A DNA stretch of 64,000 nucleotides, taken from NCBI RefSeq assembly GCF_036347055.1, contig NZ_CP108882.1:6188001-6252000 (forward strand), given 5' to 3'. Below, piece after piece: positions 16,570 to 24,563 of the stretch; position 1 is the first letter of the stretch; each line of letters starts with the position of its first letter. Made by a program: the position numbers and the translations under genes. Below the pieces are notes generated by a model, which was given only the letters and a program-made list of their open reading frames with translations, made no database searches and was not told the origin of the DNA. Origin of the DNA: Streptomyces sp. NBC_00820 (lineage in GTDB: Bacteria > Actinomycetota > Actinomycetes > Streptomycetales > Streptomycetaceae).

Positions 16570-17070
16570 TCAGCGATCGCCGGAACGGGCCGTCACGGCC
16601 CATCCGTTCACGTCCGAGGCGTCGCTGTCGCACGCCAGGACCCGCCAGGCGTCCGCACTCCACGCGAAGACCGCGTCCTGGCCGAAGCGGTACCCCAGCG
16701 CACGCGCCTCGGCATCGCTCAGACCGGTTACGGCGACGCTCTCCTCGCGATGCGTGCCGGGCGCGTCGCCTCCCACCGCAGCCCACCAGGTGAGTCCCCG
16801 CCGACGGACCTCGTCGAGCAGCAGTCCCTGGGCGCGGGCGTTGTCCGCGTCCGGCGCGGTGAGCCCACGGGGATTCCAGGCCGTGACCACATGGACGGCG
16901 GCGGTGCCCGCCGGTTCCGGGAAGTGTCCCAAGGCCGTTCCGCGAGGGCGCGGTTCGACCCGAACGCTCAGGTCCGGGAAGCGGATGTCGACGACCGCGT
17001 GCCGGTAGAGGTCCCAGTGGGGAGGGGTGAGGGGGGTACGGCGGGCGAGGGGTGCGTCGTAGGCATGCAA
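16570..17070 (-). CDS. DUF3293 domain protein
   Basis: A protein of about 166 residues with the DUF3293 pattern: VVTAWNPRG, an Asn-Ala-Arg helix (DADNARAQGLLLDEV), WW.AVGGD, HREESVAVTGLS and the terminal GYRFGQDAVFAW. The family is cytoplasmic and of unknown biochemical function. GGAGG lies 6 nt before a TTG at 17070 (another TTG at 17073), so the start is probably TTG; an ATG at 17136 would add residues unlike the family and has no ribosome site. It is divergent from the Cys-rich gene at 17446. Confidence 0.7.
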   Translation of the reverse strand: MHAYDAPLARRTPLTPPHWDLYRHAVVDIRFPDLSVRVEPRPRGTALGHFPEPAGTAAVHVVTAWNPRGLTAPDADNARAQGLLLDEVRRRGLTWWAAVGGDAPGTHREESVAVTGLSDAEARALGYRFGQDAVFAWSADAWRVLACDSDASDVNGWAVTARSGDR

Positions 17071-17445
17071 CAAGGGCCTCCTGGGAACGAAGGACCCCCT
17101 TACACGCCGTGCAGGGAGATCGATGTCTGCCCCCATGCGGTCACGGGAGCATGTCTCGGCCGGGGATCACACCACCGCCACAGCGGCGGCCCGGCCGAGC
17201 CGCACGATTGCACGATCCGGGTCCTGAGGCAAACGGCGTCGGTGCGTATTGCGGACGGCGGACAGGGGTGTTAACTTGCCGCCCGGTCGTCCCTTCCCGC
17301 ACCAAGTCGCTCCCTGTCGTACGGTGTTCCGTCCGCCGGGGACCAGCGGGGCGACGGCCGGCCGCACACGAAGTGCGCGGTGAACCTGCAGATCACCGGG
17401 GTGCGGTCGACGCGCTACCGGGGTCCTTCGACTCCGGGAGCCCCC
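17071..17445. other. Intergenic region between divergent genes
   Basis: These 375 bp separate DUF3293 from the Cys-rich hypothetical gene. Apart from the GGAGG that serves the DUF3293 gene (minus strand) and the GGGAG at 17436-17440, I see no convincing promoter hexamers, RNA gene or long repeat. Confidence 0.5.
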
Positions 17446-18471
17446 TTGACCACGACAGATCCCTCCGCAACCGAGCCGCACCGTACGGGACTTCCGGCCA
17501 TCGACCTCGCTGCCGCCCGGGTGCTGTTCCGTACGGCCGAGTCGAGCGGCCTCGGTCGCACGGGGACCGACGAGATCCTTCAGCAGTGGCTCGACGGCGG
17601 CTTCGACCTCGCCTTCTACCGCAACGCGGAGCGCCCCCTTCAGGTACGGGCCGTCGAGCAGTGCGACCAGGTGCCGCAGTGGCTGTGCAACAGCCGTGTC
17701 GGAAAGGCGAGGCTGGAGGCGGTCTGCCTCAACCCGGTGCGGGAAAAGCCCTCTTCGGAGTACGAGGCGGACTCGGCACCCCCCGAGGAGCCGGAGCCGG
17801 GGGAGCCGACGGAACAGGCAGAGCCCGCCGGTGCCGAGTCCGAGGAGGCCAAGTGCCCGGACGCCGCCGTCTGCCACTGCATGCCGGGGCTCTGCTGGTG
17901 CGGTGCGCCGGACGAACAGGGCTGGGCGCAGGTGGAGAACCGTCAGGGCGGCGAGGACGGAGGCGGCGGAGGCGACGACGCCTTCGCCCTGCGGCTCGTG
18001 TACGCCTACGCGCGAGGGATGGCACAGGACCCGTCCTACGACCTCACCTGTGAACTCCCCCCGGACCTCGACCGGCGGACGCTCCGGGGACTCACCGACC
18101 TCATCGGGACCGCCCAGGCGAAACTGGACGCGGAGAGATGGGACACCGAGGGGTCATGGCGCTGTCATTGGTCCTCCTGCGTCGGCGAAGTCACCGGACC
18201 GTCCGGCACAACCGGGGAGGTGAGGCTCCACCGCGACGGCGGAGCGCATACCGTCCAGGTCATCGGGATACGGGGAGAAGCCCCGCACGCGTTGCCGACC
18301 GCGAGGCCGGGTGAGCCGGCCGAGGAACTTCAGGACGCCGACACGCCGGACGAGCTGCGGAGCCTTCTGCGACGGGCGACGGCGGAGATGAGGGCGGCCG
18401 GCTACGAGGTCGTCGGCGAGTGGACCGTCAACTGGTCGCGCTGCCGTGTCCCGCTGGCCGACCTGGACTGA
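17446..18471 (+). CDS. Hypothetical protein with an acidic linker and a cysteine cluster
   Basis: I do not recognise this protein of about 341 residues. The N-terminal 90 residues include a small alpha-helical segment (AARVLFRTAESSGLGRTG, DEILQQWLDGGFDLAFYRN). A Pro/Glu-rich acidic linker leads to a cysteine cluster in CPDAAVCHCMPGLCWCGAPD. An acidic Gly-rich stretch follows, then a C-terminal region with WRCHWSSCVGEV and EWTVNWSRCRV, suggesting a duplicated unit with paired Cys. TTG 17446 is preferred because CGGGAG sits 5 nt upstream; GTG at 17380 or 17401 would lengthen it without a good ribosome site. No signal peptide is present. The Cys content suggests metal binding or disulfides, but no function is assigned. 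Confidence 0.6.
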   Translation: MTTTDPSATEPHRTGLPAIDLAAARVLFRTAESSGLGRTGTDEILQQWLDGGFDLAFYRNAERPLQVRAVEQCDQVPQWLCNSRVGKARLEAVCLNPVREKPSSEYEADSAPPEEPEPGEPTEQAEPAGAESEEAKCPDAAVCHCMPGLCWCGAPDEQGWAQVENRQGGEDGGGGGDDAFALRLVYAYARGMAQDPSYDLTCELPPDLDRRTLRGLTDLIGTAQAKLDAERWDTEGSWRCHWSSCVGEVTGPSGTTGEVRLHRDGGAHTVQVIGIRGEAPHALPTARPGEPAEELQDADTPDELRSLLRRATAEMRAAGYEVVGEWTVNWSRCRVPLADLD

Positions 18472-18585
18472 CGCGGAGCCCGGAGAGCCGTACAAGTGCG
18501 CGCGCCCGCCCCCCGCCTTCCGCAAGCCCCGCTCGTCGGCGGAAATTACCTGCGGCGGCGGACGGAAAGGGCGGAGACTCGTCTC

Positions 18586-19203
18586 ATGGCTGACATGGAG
18601 TCGTTCCGGGACGCGGTCACGGCATGGGTCGCCGGCGGCCCCGGGGACCCCGCGCGCGCACTGGCCACGCGGCTGGCCGTCCGGACGGTCGTCCTGCTCG
18701 AAGGGCTGAGCGACGCCGCGGCGGTCACCGCGCTGACCGAGCGCCGCGGCCGGGACCTGACCGCCGAAGGGGTCTGCGTCCTGCCGATGGGCGGAGCGAT
18801 GAACGTCGGGCACTTCACCCGGCTCCTCGGCCCCTCCGGCCTGGACCTCCGTCTCGCCGGGCTGTGCGACGAGGCGGAGCACCGCTACTACGTCCGCGGC
18901 CTGGAGCGGGCCGGTGCGCCGCAGCAGGGGTTCTACGTCTGCGCGGCGGACCTGGAGGACGAACTCATCCGCGCGCTGGGTGTCACGCGGGTGAAGGAGG
19001 TCGTGCGGGCGGAGGGCGACCTGCGCCCCCTGCAGACCTTCCTGGCCCAGCCCGCACAGCGGGACCGCACCCCACAGCAGCAGTTGCGCCGCTTCCTCGG
19101 CACGAAGAAGGGCCGCAAGATCCACTACGGCCGTGTCCTCACGGAGGCCCTCGACCCGGAGCACGTCCCCGCCCCGCTCGACGCCCTGCTCGCCACCCTC
19201 TGA
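18586..19203 (+). CDS. TOPRIM domain protein (OLD-type nuclease/transferase-like)
   Basis: A 205-residue protein with a TOPRIM core: VVLLEGLSDAAAVTAL carries the conserved Glu and Ser-Asp, and GLCDEAEHRYY the acidic metal-binding cluster. Stand-alone actinobacterial proteins of this kind are usually annotated as TOPRIM nucleotidyl transferase/hydrolase domain proteins and lack the ABC ATPase of full OLD nucleases. A basic segment, FLGTKKGRKIHYGR, near the C-terminus may contact nucleic acid. ATG 18586 has GCGGAG 10 nt upstream. It is the last plus-strand gene before the biosynthetic region and is convergent with it. Role unknown; DNA or nucleotide processing is inferred. Confidence 0.7.
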   Translation: MADMESFRDAVTAWVAGGPGDPARALATRLAVRTVVLLEGLSDAAAVTALTERRGRDLTAEGVCVLPMGGAMNVGHFTRLLGPSGLDLRLAGLCDEAEHRYYVRGLERAGAPQQGFYVCAADLEDELIRALGVTRVKEVVRAEGDLRPLQTFLAQPAQRDRTPQQQLRRFLGTKKGRKIHYGRVLTEALDPEHVPAPLDALLATL

Positions 19204-19414
19204 CCACCGGGCGCCACCCGGCACGGGGTCCACGCTCCTGGCGTACGCACACTTCCTGCCCCCGCGCGGGCGTACACGGCGGCCGGCGCCGCCATCGACG
19301 CGCTCGCGAGGAGACGCCGGCGACGCCCACCACGGTGGTCGCGCGGCGGCACAGGCACTGCCCGCGCGGACGGGTGGCCGTGGCGCCGTGCGCCGGCCGG
19401 GCCCGCGTGGTCGC

Positions 19415-19909
19415 TCACGCCAGGTGGCGGGCGACCAGAAGGGCGTGGACCTGCTCGGCGGCTCCGTCGACACCGTGCGGCGTGAGGTCGACCGTCAGGT
19501 CCGCGGCGGCGCGGGCCTGCGCAGCGGAGCCGTCTTCGGCCACGCACACGTCCAGGCAGATCGTTCCGGACCGCTCGTGACGGGCCCGGACCTCATCGCG
19601 GTGTGCCGCGTCCGGGGCGGCGGGGGAAACCACCGCGATCACCCCGTTGCGGGCCATGACCTCCGCCGTCACGCCGAGGTGATCGGTACCGCAGTCCCTG
19701 TCACGGGAGTACCGGGCCCCGAACTCGTCGCCGTCGAGTGCCTCCGCCCGGTGTCCTTCGGCCCGCAGCCGTGCGGCCAGGGCCCGGGCCAGTACGGAGG
19801 TGCGCGGCGCCGGACCCGTCAGCCAGACCGTGGCGCCGCACGCACACCGCTTCGTGCCGCACTCCCGCCCCGGTGGGGAAGGAGTCGAAGTGTCACCCCG
19901 AGTGGTCAT
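19415..19909 (-). CDS. CysC (APS kinase)-like protein with a non-functional P-loop
   Basis: The 164-residue protein aligns with adenylylsulfate kinase: ATVWLTGPAPRTSVLARALAA replaces the usual WxTGLSGSGKSTxA, then LDGDEFG, NGVIAVVSPAAP and a C-terminal region matching the CysC fold. The Walker A GxxxxGKS is gone, and no Lys or Ser/Thr remains where phosphate would be bound, so classical kinase activity is unlikely. It may bind APS/PAPS or act as a partner of the sulfotransferase it is coupled to (ATGA overlap with the upstream gene). A second ATG at 19915 is possible. The N-terminus has three Cys in ECGTKRCACG. It is the most distal gene of the minus-strand operon. Confidence 0.7.
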   Translation of the reverse strand: MTTRGDTSTPSPPGRECGTKRCACGATVWLTGPAPRTSVLARALAARLRAEGHRAEALDGDEFGARYSRDRDCGTDHLGVTAEVMARNGVIAVVSPAAPDAAHRDEVRARHERSGTICLDVCVAEDGSAAQARAAADLTVDLTPHGVDGAAEQVHALLVARHLA

Positions 19910-21246
19910 ATCCATGCCGATCTGTCTCCGTAGCCCAGGTGTTCGGCGACCTCCAGGGTCTGCGGGCCGAGAGACGGCTCGATGAGCGCCGCCCGGCCGC
20001 GCCAGCGTGCCGCCTCGGGAGCGGCCGTCGCGACCACGGGTCCGATGCCCTCGTGGACGACCTTGCGCAGGGCACCGTCCATGGGGATGCCGAGCCATGC
20101 GCACAGCTCCTCGAAGACGGCGATCCGGCTCGCCGGAGTGCTGATGAGGTCCTCGAAGCGCAGTGTGAGGCAATCGGTGCCCGAGGCCGCCAGGTCGTCC
20201 AGGACCGCCCTGTGGGAGCTGCGCCACTGGAAGGCGCAGACGTCCAGCAGGGGCCGGTCGGTGTAGCGCCGCCAGCCGGGCGGCAGGTCGAACTTCCACC
20301 ACCATCGGTTCTGCGGGTCCTGCTCCACGTATCCCTGGATCGCGAGGGGCTCGGCCATGCGGTGGGCGTGGAAGCCGCGGTGCCGCCAGCCGTCGTACAG
20401 GCCGTTGACGGCCGCCGCGGGGTTGCGTGTCAGGTGCAGCACGCGGAAGCGGGCGTTCGGGAAGAGCGCCCTGAGGAAGTCCATCCGGTACACGTTGCTG
20501 GGCGTCTTGATCACCAGCGGCCTGTCCCGGACGTCCGCCGCGCCGACGTGGCGCCAGGGACGCGGCAGGACGAACGGCGGTTCCTCGACGAGGAGTTCCC
20601 CCAGCGCGCCGTGCACCCGTGGCGCCTGCGCGAGCTGGTGCGCGGGCAGGTCGTAGAACCGCGGGTCCACGGCGACGCCCTGGTGCGCCAGTTCGCGGCA
20701 CAGGGCGAGGAACACGGTCCCCGGGGCCCGTACCTCGCCGGGCGCCCAGCCGTGCCGGGCGCGGACCTCGCTCAGGACCCGCTCGGCGGTTCCGGCCACG
20801 TGCACCGGATCGACCGGGAGAGCGGGCCACTGCACGGTCAGGCGCCAGGCGAGGTCGAGCGCGTACGTGCGGTCGTCGACCCGGTCGGCGGCGCAGCCCA
20901 CGTCCCGGGCGAGCTCGTCGCCGAGCATGCGGCGCACGTCGGGGGCGAGGCCGGCCAGGTGCTCGGCGTTCAGCTGGTCCGAGCCGCTGCCGCCGACGTG
21001 GTGGGCGAGTCCGGCGAGCCGCAGGAACGGGTTGAGTTCCGCCGTCAGGTGCAGCAGCGACGCCGACTCGCGCAGCATCTCCGCGACCATGCTGGAGCCG
21101 CCCCGGGAGCTGGAGGCGATCAGCACGATCTCACCTACCGCGGCGGGGAAGTCCGCCACCGCGGGGCCTCGCAGCTCGCCCAGCGGACGCAGCCGGTGAC
21201 GCATCGCCTGCAGCGGCTCGACACCGGTGGGGGTGTACAGCCTCAT
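19906..21246 (-). CDS. Sulfotransferase family protein (large form)
   Basis: The 446-residue protein has the PAPS-binding features of the sulfotransferase fold: a P-loop-like IASSSRGGSSMVAEML at 43-58 (5'-phosphosulfate loop) and RVLHLTRNPAAAVNGLYDGW for the 3'-phosphate site. A late LRFEDLISTP, usual in the family, is also present. An insertion of about 150 residues lies between the P-loop and the 3'-phosphate region, making it longer than typical bacterial members. It would transfer sulfo groups from PAPS in the cytoplasm. It follows the GyrB-methyltransferase gene by 7 nt and overlaps the CysC-like gene. Disruption of two sulfotransferase genes in the nucleocidin cluster is reported to abolish fluoronucleosides, so a role in nucleoside tailoring is plausible here. 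Confidence 0.85.
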   Translation of the reverse strand: MRLYTPTGVEPLQAMRHRLRPLGELRGPAVADFPAAVGEIVLIASSSRGGSSMVAEMLRESASLLHLTAELNPFLRLAGLAHHVGGSGSDQLNAEHLAGLAPDVRRMLGDELARDVGCAADRVDDRTYALDLAWRLTVQWPALPVDPVHVAGTAERVLSEVRARHGWAPGEVRAPGTVFLALCRELAHQGVAVDPRFYDLPAHQLAQAPRVHGALGELLVEEPPFVLPRPWRHVGAADVRDRPLVIKTPSNVYRMDFLRALFPNARFRVLHLTRNPAAAVNGLYDGWRHRGFHAHRMAEPLAIQGYVEQDPQNRWWWKFDLPPGWRRYTDRPLLDVCAFQWRSSHRAVLDDLAASGTDCLTLRFEDLISTPASRIAVFEELCAWLGIPMDGALRKVVHEGIGPVVATAAPEAARWRGRAALIEPSLGPQTLEVAEHLGYGDRSAWI

Positions 21247-21253
21247 CCGGCGA

Positions 21254-23233
21254 TCACCGTGGCTTCCTCAGCGAGTAGACGCACCAGCGCCACTGGTCGC
21301 GGATGGAGCCGTCGGCGCCCACCTCGAAGGGGTGGACCGCCCGGACCTCCGGCGGGGCGTCGTAGAAGAGCCGCCGGATCTCCTGCCGATGCGCCGGAGT
21401 GGTCTCATGGGTGTCGATCCAGGTGTCGATCGATTCCCACAGCAGGTACTCCTTCATCACGACGTCGGTGAAGCCGGCGCCGAGCAGCAGGTTCCGGAAG
21501 TCCTGCTCGCGGAACATCTGGTACAGCAGCGGCTGCTTCTTCTTGAAGACGCGGTACATCCAGAAGGCGTCCTCCTCCGCGAAGGGCACGATCTGCCCGA
21601 CGATGAACTGCCCTCCGGGCCGCAGCACCCGGAAGATCTCCGAGACGGGACCCTCGGGCTGTGGCAGCAGATGGAGGACCTCGCGGGTGACCACCAGGTC
21701 GAACGAGTTGTCCTCGTAGGGGAGTTCGTAGACGGTTCCCTGGTCGACGCGATCGAGGCGGGTGGAGGCGATGGCGACCATCTCGGGCGTGATGTCCAGG
21801 CCGATCATCTCGCCGACCTTGCCGCGGAAGGCGCCGCCGACGACACCGCTGCCGCAGCACACGTCGAGCATCCGCCCGTTCGGGGTCACGTCGGCCAGCT
21901 CGGCGTGCTGCTTGAGCAGACCCTCGTCGGTCAGCCACTCGCAGGAGTCGTGCCAGTTGCGGGACCGGATGCCGAACTGGCGCTGGTAGACCTTGTAGTC
22001 GATCTCCAGTTCACGGCGCTGGAAGCGGGCGGTGCGGCCGGCCAGCCGGGCGGCGAGACGGGCACGGGCGGCGTCCAGGGCCCGGGAGACGACGCGCCGC
22101 CCGAGATCCTCGTCCTGCTGGATGCGCCGGCTGAACTCGCGCTCCACCCAACGCTGCAGGAAGGTCCCGATCTCCGGGTTCTGCAGCCGCTTCTTGGTCT
22201 GGCCGTCGAAGCGGGGGGCGCCCATGCGCAGGGACACGACGGCGGTGAGGCCCTCCAGCACGTCGACGGTGGTGATGCGTTCGCCGGTGTGCTCGTCGAG
22301 CATTCCGTGAGCCGAGGCGAAGCCGTTGATGGCGTGGGCCAGGGCCACCCGGATACCGTCCACATGGCTGCCGCCCTGGTCGGTGCGGACGCCGTTGACG
22401 AAGCTGCGGATCTCCTCCGTGTACCCCTCGGTCCACTGCAGGGCGACGTCGAAGTCCGCCTCGTCCGCGCGCCCGGCGATCACCACGGGCGTCGGGTGGG
22501 TGGCCGTCGCGTTCTCGTTCAGCCGGGCGAGGAAGGCACGCACACCGCCCTCGAAGCGGAACTCGACGTGCTGTCCGGTGCGTTCGTCGGCGAGGCGGAC
22601 GGTGAGCCCCGGGTGGAGGAAGGCGATCTCCTGGAGACGCTCGCAGAGCGCGTGGGCCGAGAAGTCGGTGGTGTCGAAGATCGCGGGGTCCGGCCGGAAG
22701 GTGATGGTCGTGCCGGTGTCCGCCGCGGGACCGAGCCGGGTGAGTTCGCCGAGGGCCTCGCCCCGGGCGAACTCCTGCCGGTGGTGGCCGCCGTCGCGGC
22801 GGATGTCGGCGCGCAGCCACTGGGCGAGGGCGTTGACGCAGGACAGCCCCACGCCGTGCAGTCCGGCCGAGTGGGTGTAGGAGGCGCCGGTGAACTTGCC
22901 GCCCGCGTGCAGGGTGGTGAGCACCACCTCGCAGGCGGGGCGCCCGCTGTCCGGATGCGGGTCGACCGGGACACCGCGTCCGTCGTCGGCGACCGCGCAG
23001 CCGCCGTCGGCGTCCAGGGTCACCGTGACCTCGCGGCAGTGGCCGGCCTCGAACTCGTCGACGGCGTTGTCGAGCAGTTCGAAGACGAGATGGTGCAGTC
23101 CGTCGGCGGTGGTCGAGCCGATGTACATGGAGGGGTTGCGGCGTACCGCCTCCAGCCCCGAGAAGACCACGATCGACGAGGCGTCGTAGGGTGCCGCGGT
23201 GCGGGCGGCCGTCGTGGGACGGATGTCAGTCAT
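21254..23233 (-). CDS. Fusion of GyrB-type GHKL ATPase plus transducer domain to a SAM methyltransferase
   Basis: This 659-residue protein begins like DNA gyrase B. The GHKL ATPase has FELLDNAVDE with catalytic Glu52 and Asn56, VADDGRGVPVD, HAGGKFTG and HSAGLHGVGLSCVNAL. The transducer domain follows with the QTKKRL loop (Gln345-Lys347) that contacts ATP in gyrase. After a helical segment (about 375-408), exactly where gyrase would enter its TOPRIM domain (EGDSAGGSA), the protein changes into a class I methyltransferase. Its SAM motif is MLDVCCGSG (455-463), followed by GLDITPEMV and FRVLRPGGQFIVG. No TOPRIM and no CAP-binding part exist. GGGAGG precedes ATG 23233. The methyltransferase part resembles the separate one at 23681-24454. 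It is translationally coupled to the rubrerythrin-like gene. Function unknown; ATP-gated methylation is inferred. Confidence 0.88.
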   Translation of the reverse strand: MTDIRPTTAARTAAPYDASSIVVFSGLEAVRRNPSMYIGSTTADGLHHLVFELLDNAVDEFEAGHCREVTVTLDADGGCAVADDGRGVPVDPHPDSGRPACEVVLTTLHAGGKFTGASYTHSAGLHGVGLSCVNALAQWLRADIRRDGGHHRQEFARGEALGELTRLGPAADTGTTITFRPDPAIFDTTDFSAHALCERLQEIAFLHPGLTVRLADERTGQHVEFRFEGGVRAFLARLNENATATHPTPVVIAGRADEADFDVALQWTEGYTEEIRSFVNGVRTDQGGSHVDGIRVALAHAINGFASAHGMLDEHTGERITTVDVLEGLTAVVSLRMGAPRFDGQTKKRLQNPEIGTFLQRWVEREFSRRIQQDEDLGRRVVSRALDAARARLAARLAGRTARFQRRELEIDYKVYQRQFGIRSRNWHDSCEWLTDEGLLKQHAELADVTPNGRMLDVCCGSGVVGGAFRGKVGEMIGLDITPEMVAIASTRLDRVDQGTVYELPYEDNSFDLVVTREVLHLLPQPEGPVSEIFRVLRPGGQFIVGQIVPFAEEDAFWMYRVFKKKQPLLYQMFREQDFRNLLLGAGFTDVVMKEYLLWESIDTWIDTHETTPAHRQEIRRLFYDAPPEVRAVHPFEVGADGSIRDQWRWCVYSLRKPR

Positions 23234-23684
23234 CGCTTCCTCCCGGCACGGTCGTGAGGGCGTTGCTCCGGTCCGCGCTGTCGGTGAGTTCGCGCAGGGC
23301 GGCGTCCAGCTTGGCGACATGCGCCTTCTTCAGGGCACCGGCCGTGGTCAGCCAGCTGGCCACGTCGATCTGCCCCTCCTCGAACGCGTCGGCGGTCAGA
23401 TCGGGGTAGGTGCCCTCGGCGTCCCGGAGCGCCTCGGACAGCGACGACGCGAGGTTGAGGGCGGTGTCCCCGAGGGTCTGGGGCAGGCGGTCACGCAGCA
23501 CGTCGAGGTGTCCGTGCGCGACGCAGGCGACGCTCGCGGCCAGCTCCCGGAACAGCTTCGCGGTCTCCGTGTGGCCCTCGATCTCGGCGATCTGCGCGAA
23601 GTAGGTGTAGCGCTGGACGGTCAGGGCCTCCGTGGCGAGCTTCGCGTGCACGCCCTTGAGGAAGCCGTCGCTCGGCTGGGTCAC
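23226..23684 (-). CDS. Rubrerythrin-like four-helix protein with lost iron ligands
   Basis: The 152-residue protein matches the ferritin-like domain of rubrerythrins over ATEALTVQRYTYFAQIAEIEG and TAKLFRELA...AHGHLDVL. The first Glu ligand region (ATEA) remains. Where family members have ENExxH, this protein reads ASVACV, and the second-half Glu and ExxH positions are likewise replaced (TAGALKKAH). A diiron site is therefore doubtful, and a structural or partner role is more likely. It starts at GTG 23684 behind GGAGG in a GTGA overlap with the upstream methyltransferase, and overlaps the GyrB fusion by 8 nt. It thus lies between two related methyltransferases and may be a subunit of their complex. 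Confidence 0.8.
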   Translation of the reverse strand: MTQPSDGFLKGVHAKLATEALTVQRYTYFAQIAEIEGHTETAKLFRELAASVACVAHGHLDVLRDRLPQTLGDTALNLASSLSEALRDAEGTYPDLTADAFEEGQIDVASWLTTAGALKKAHVAKLDAALRELTDSADRSNALTTVPGGSDD

Positions 23685-24454
23685 CGGACCTCCTCGGCGT
23701 CGAGGGGACCGGGCTTGTGGCCCGTGACGACCGCGAACAGCATGTGATCGGTGAACCGCCCGTCGGCCTCGCGCACCGCGTGCAGGGACCGGAACTCCGG
23801 GGAGGCGCCGCGGTACACCTCGCGGATCCTCTCCCTGCGCTCCTCGTCGATGGCCCCGTTGTCCGACCACACGTCGACGTCCTCGACGGAGACGTACCGA
23901 CGGCTGGTGACCGTCTCGCAGCCGGCCTTGCGGACCAGTTCCTCCAGGTCGCCGGGCAGGAAGAAGTGGCGCCTCACGGGGTTGCGCAGCCGGAGGATCT
24001 CGAAGTACTCGTCGCGGTCGGCGACGCCGTAGGCGCAGAGGTTGACGACGGTGATCCTGCCGCCGGGCCGGGTCACCCGGACCATCTCCTCCACCGCGTC
24101 CGGCAGGTTCATGAACTGCACGCCCTGCCTGCAGACCACGATGTCGAAGGAGCCGTCCTCGAAGGGAAGCGACTCGGCCGGGGTGATGACCAGGCGGTCC
24201 AGGTACGGCCGGGCCTGTCCCGCCATCTCCTCGGTGATGTCCACCCCGACCACCTCGGCGGTGCGCCCGTGGAACACACGGGAGACCAGCCCGGTGCCGC
24301 AAGCGACGTCGAGGACCCGGTCAAAGGTGCGCGGGGACGTCTCGGCGAGGACGACCTCCGCCAGGTCGCCGTCGGTGCACCAGGAGCTGGACCGGTCGTA
24401 CGTGGCGGCGCGCACGGCGAAATGGCCGGTGACGTCTTCTCGGCTGATGGTCAA
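23681..24454 (-). CDS. Class I SAM-dependent methyltransferase
   Basis: The 257-residue protein has motif I VLDVACGTGLVSRVF, motif II GVDITEEMAGQA, the acidic SLPFEDGSFDIVVC and VRVTRPGGRITVVNL, the UbiE/Methyltransf_11 pattern. Its N-terminal (TYDRSSSWCTDGDL) and C-terminal (ERIREVYRGASPEFRSLH) parts resemble the methyltransferase half of the GyrB fusion next door, so the two are probably paralogues. The start appears to be TTG 24454 with a weak GAGAA ribosome site. It is coupled to the rubrerythrin-like gene. Substrate unknown; possible targets are a nucleoside, sulfamate or peptide intermediate. Confidence 0.85.
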   Translation of the reverse strand: MTISREDVTGHFAVRAATYDRSSSWCTDGDLAEVVLAETSPRTFDRVLDVACGTGLVSRVFHGRTAEVVGVDITEEMAGQARPYLDRLVITPAESLPFEDGSFDIVVCRQGVQFMNLPDAVEEMVRVTRPGGRITVVNLCAYGVADRDEYFEILRLRNPVRRHFFLPGDLEELVRKAGCETVTSRRYVSVEDVDVWSDNGAIDEERRERIREVYRGASPEFRSLHAVREADGRFTDHMLFAVVTGHKPGPLDAEEVR

Positions 24455-24563
24455 GTGAGTTCTCTTCTCGTCGCGGGTGGTCCTGGTTCGCCCGGGGCGC
24501 CGCGCAACGCGGCCGGCGCCACGGTCGGCGCGGAGCGGATCGCACGTCGAGCGGGGTGCCGGC

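Noticed and set aside
21254..23233. Possible gyrase-inhibitor resistance GyrB.
   Set aside because: Resistance GyrB proteins keep TOPRIM and CAP-binding parts, which are absent here. The protein ends in a methyltransferase.
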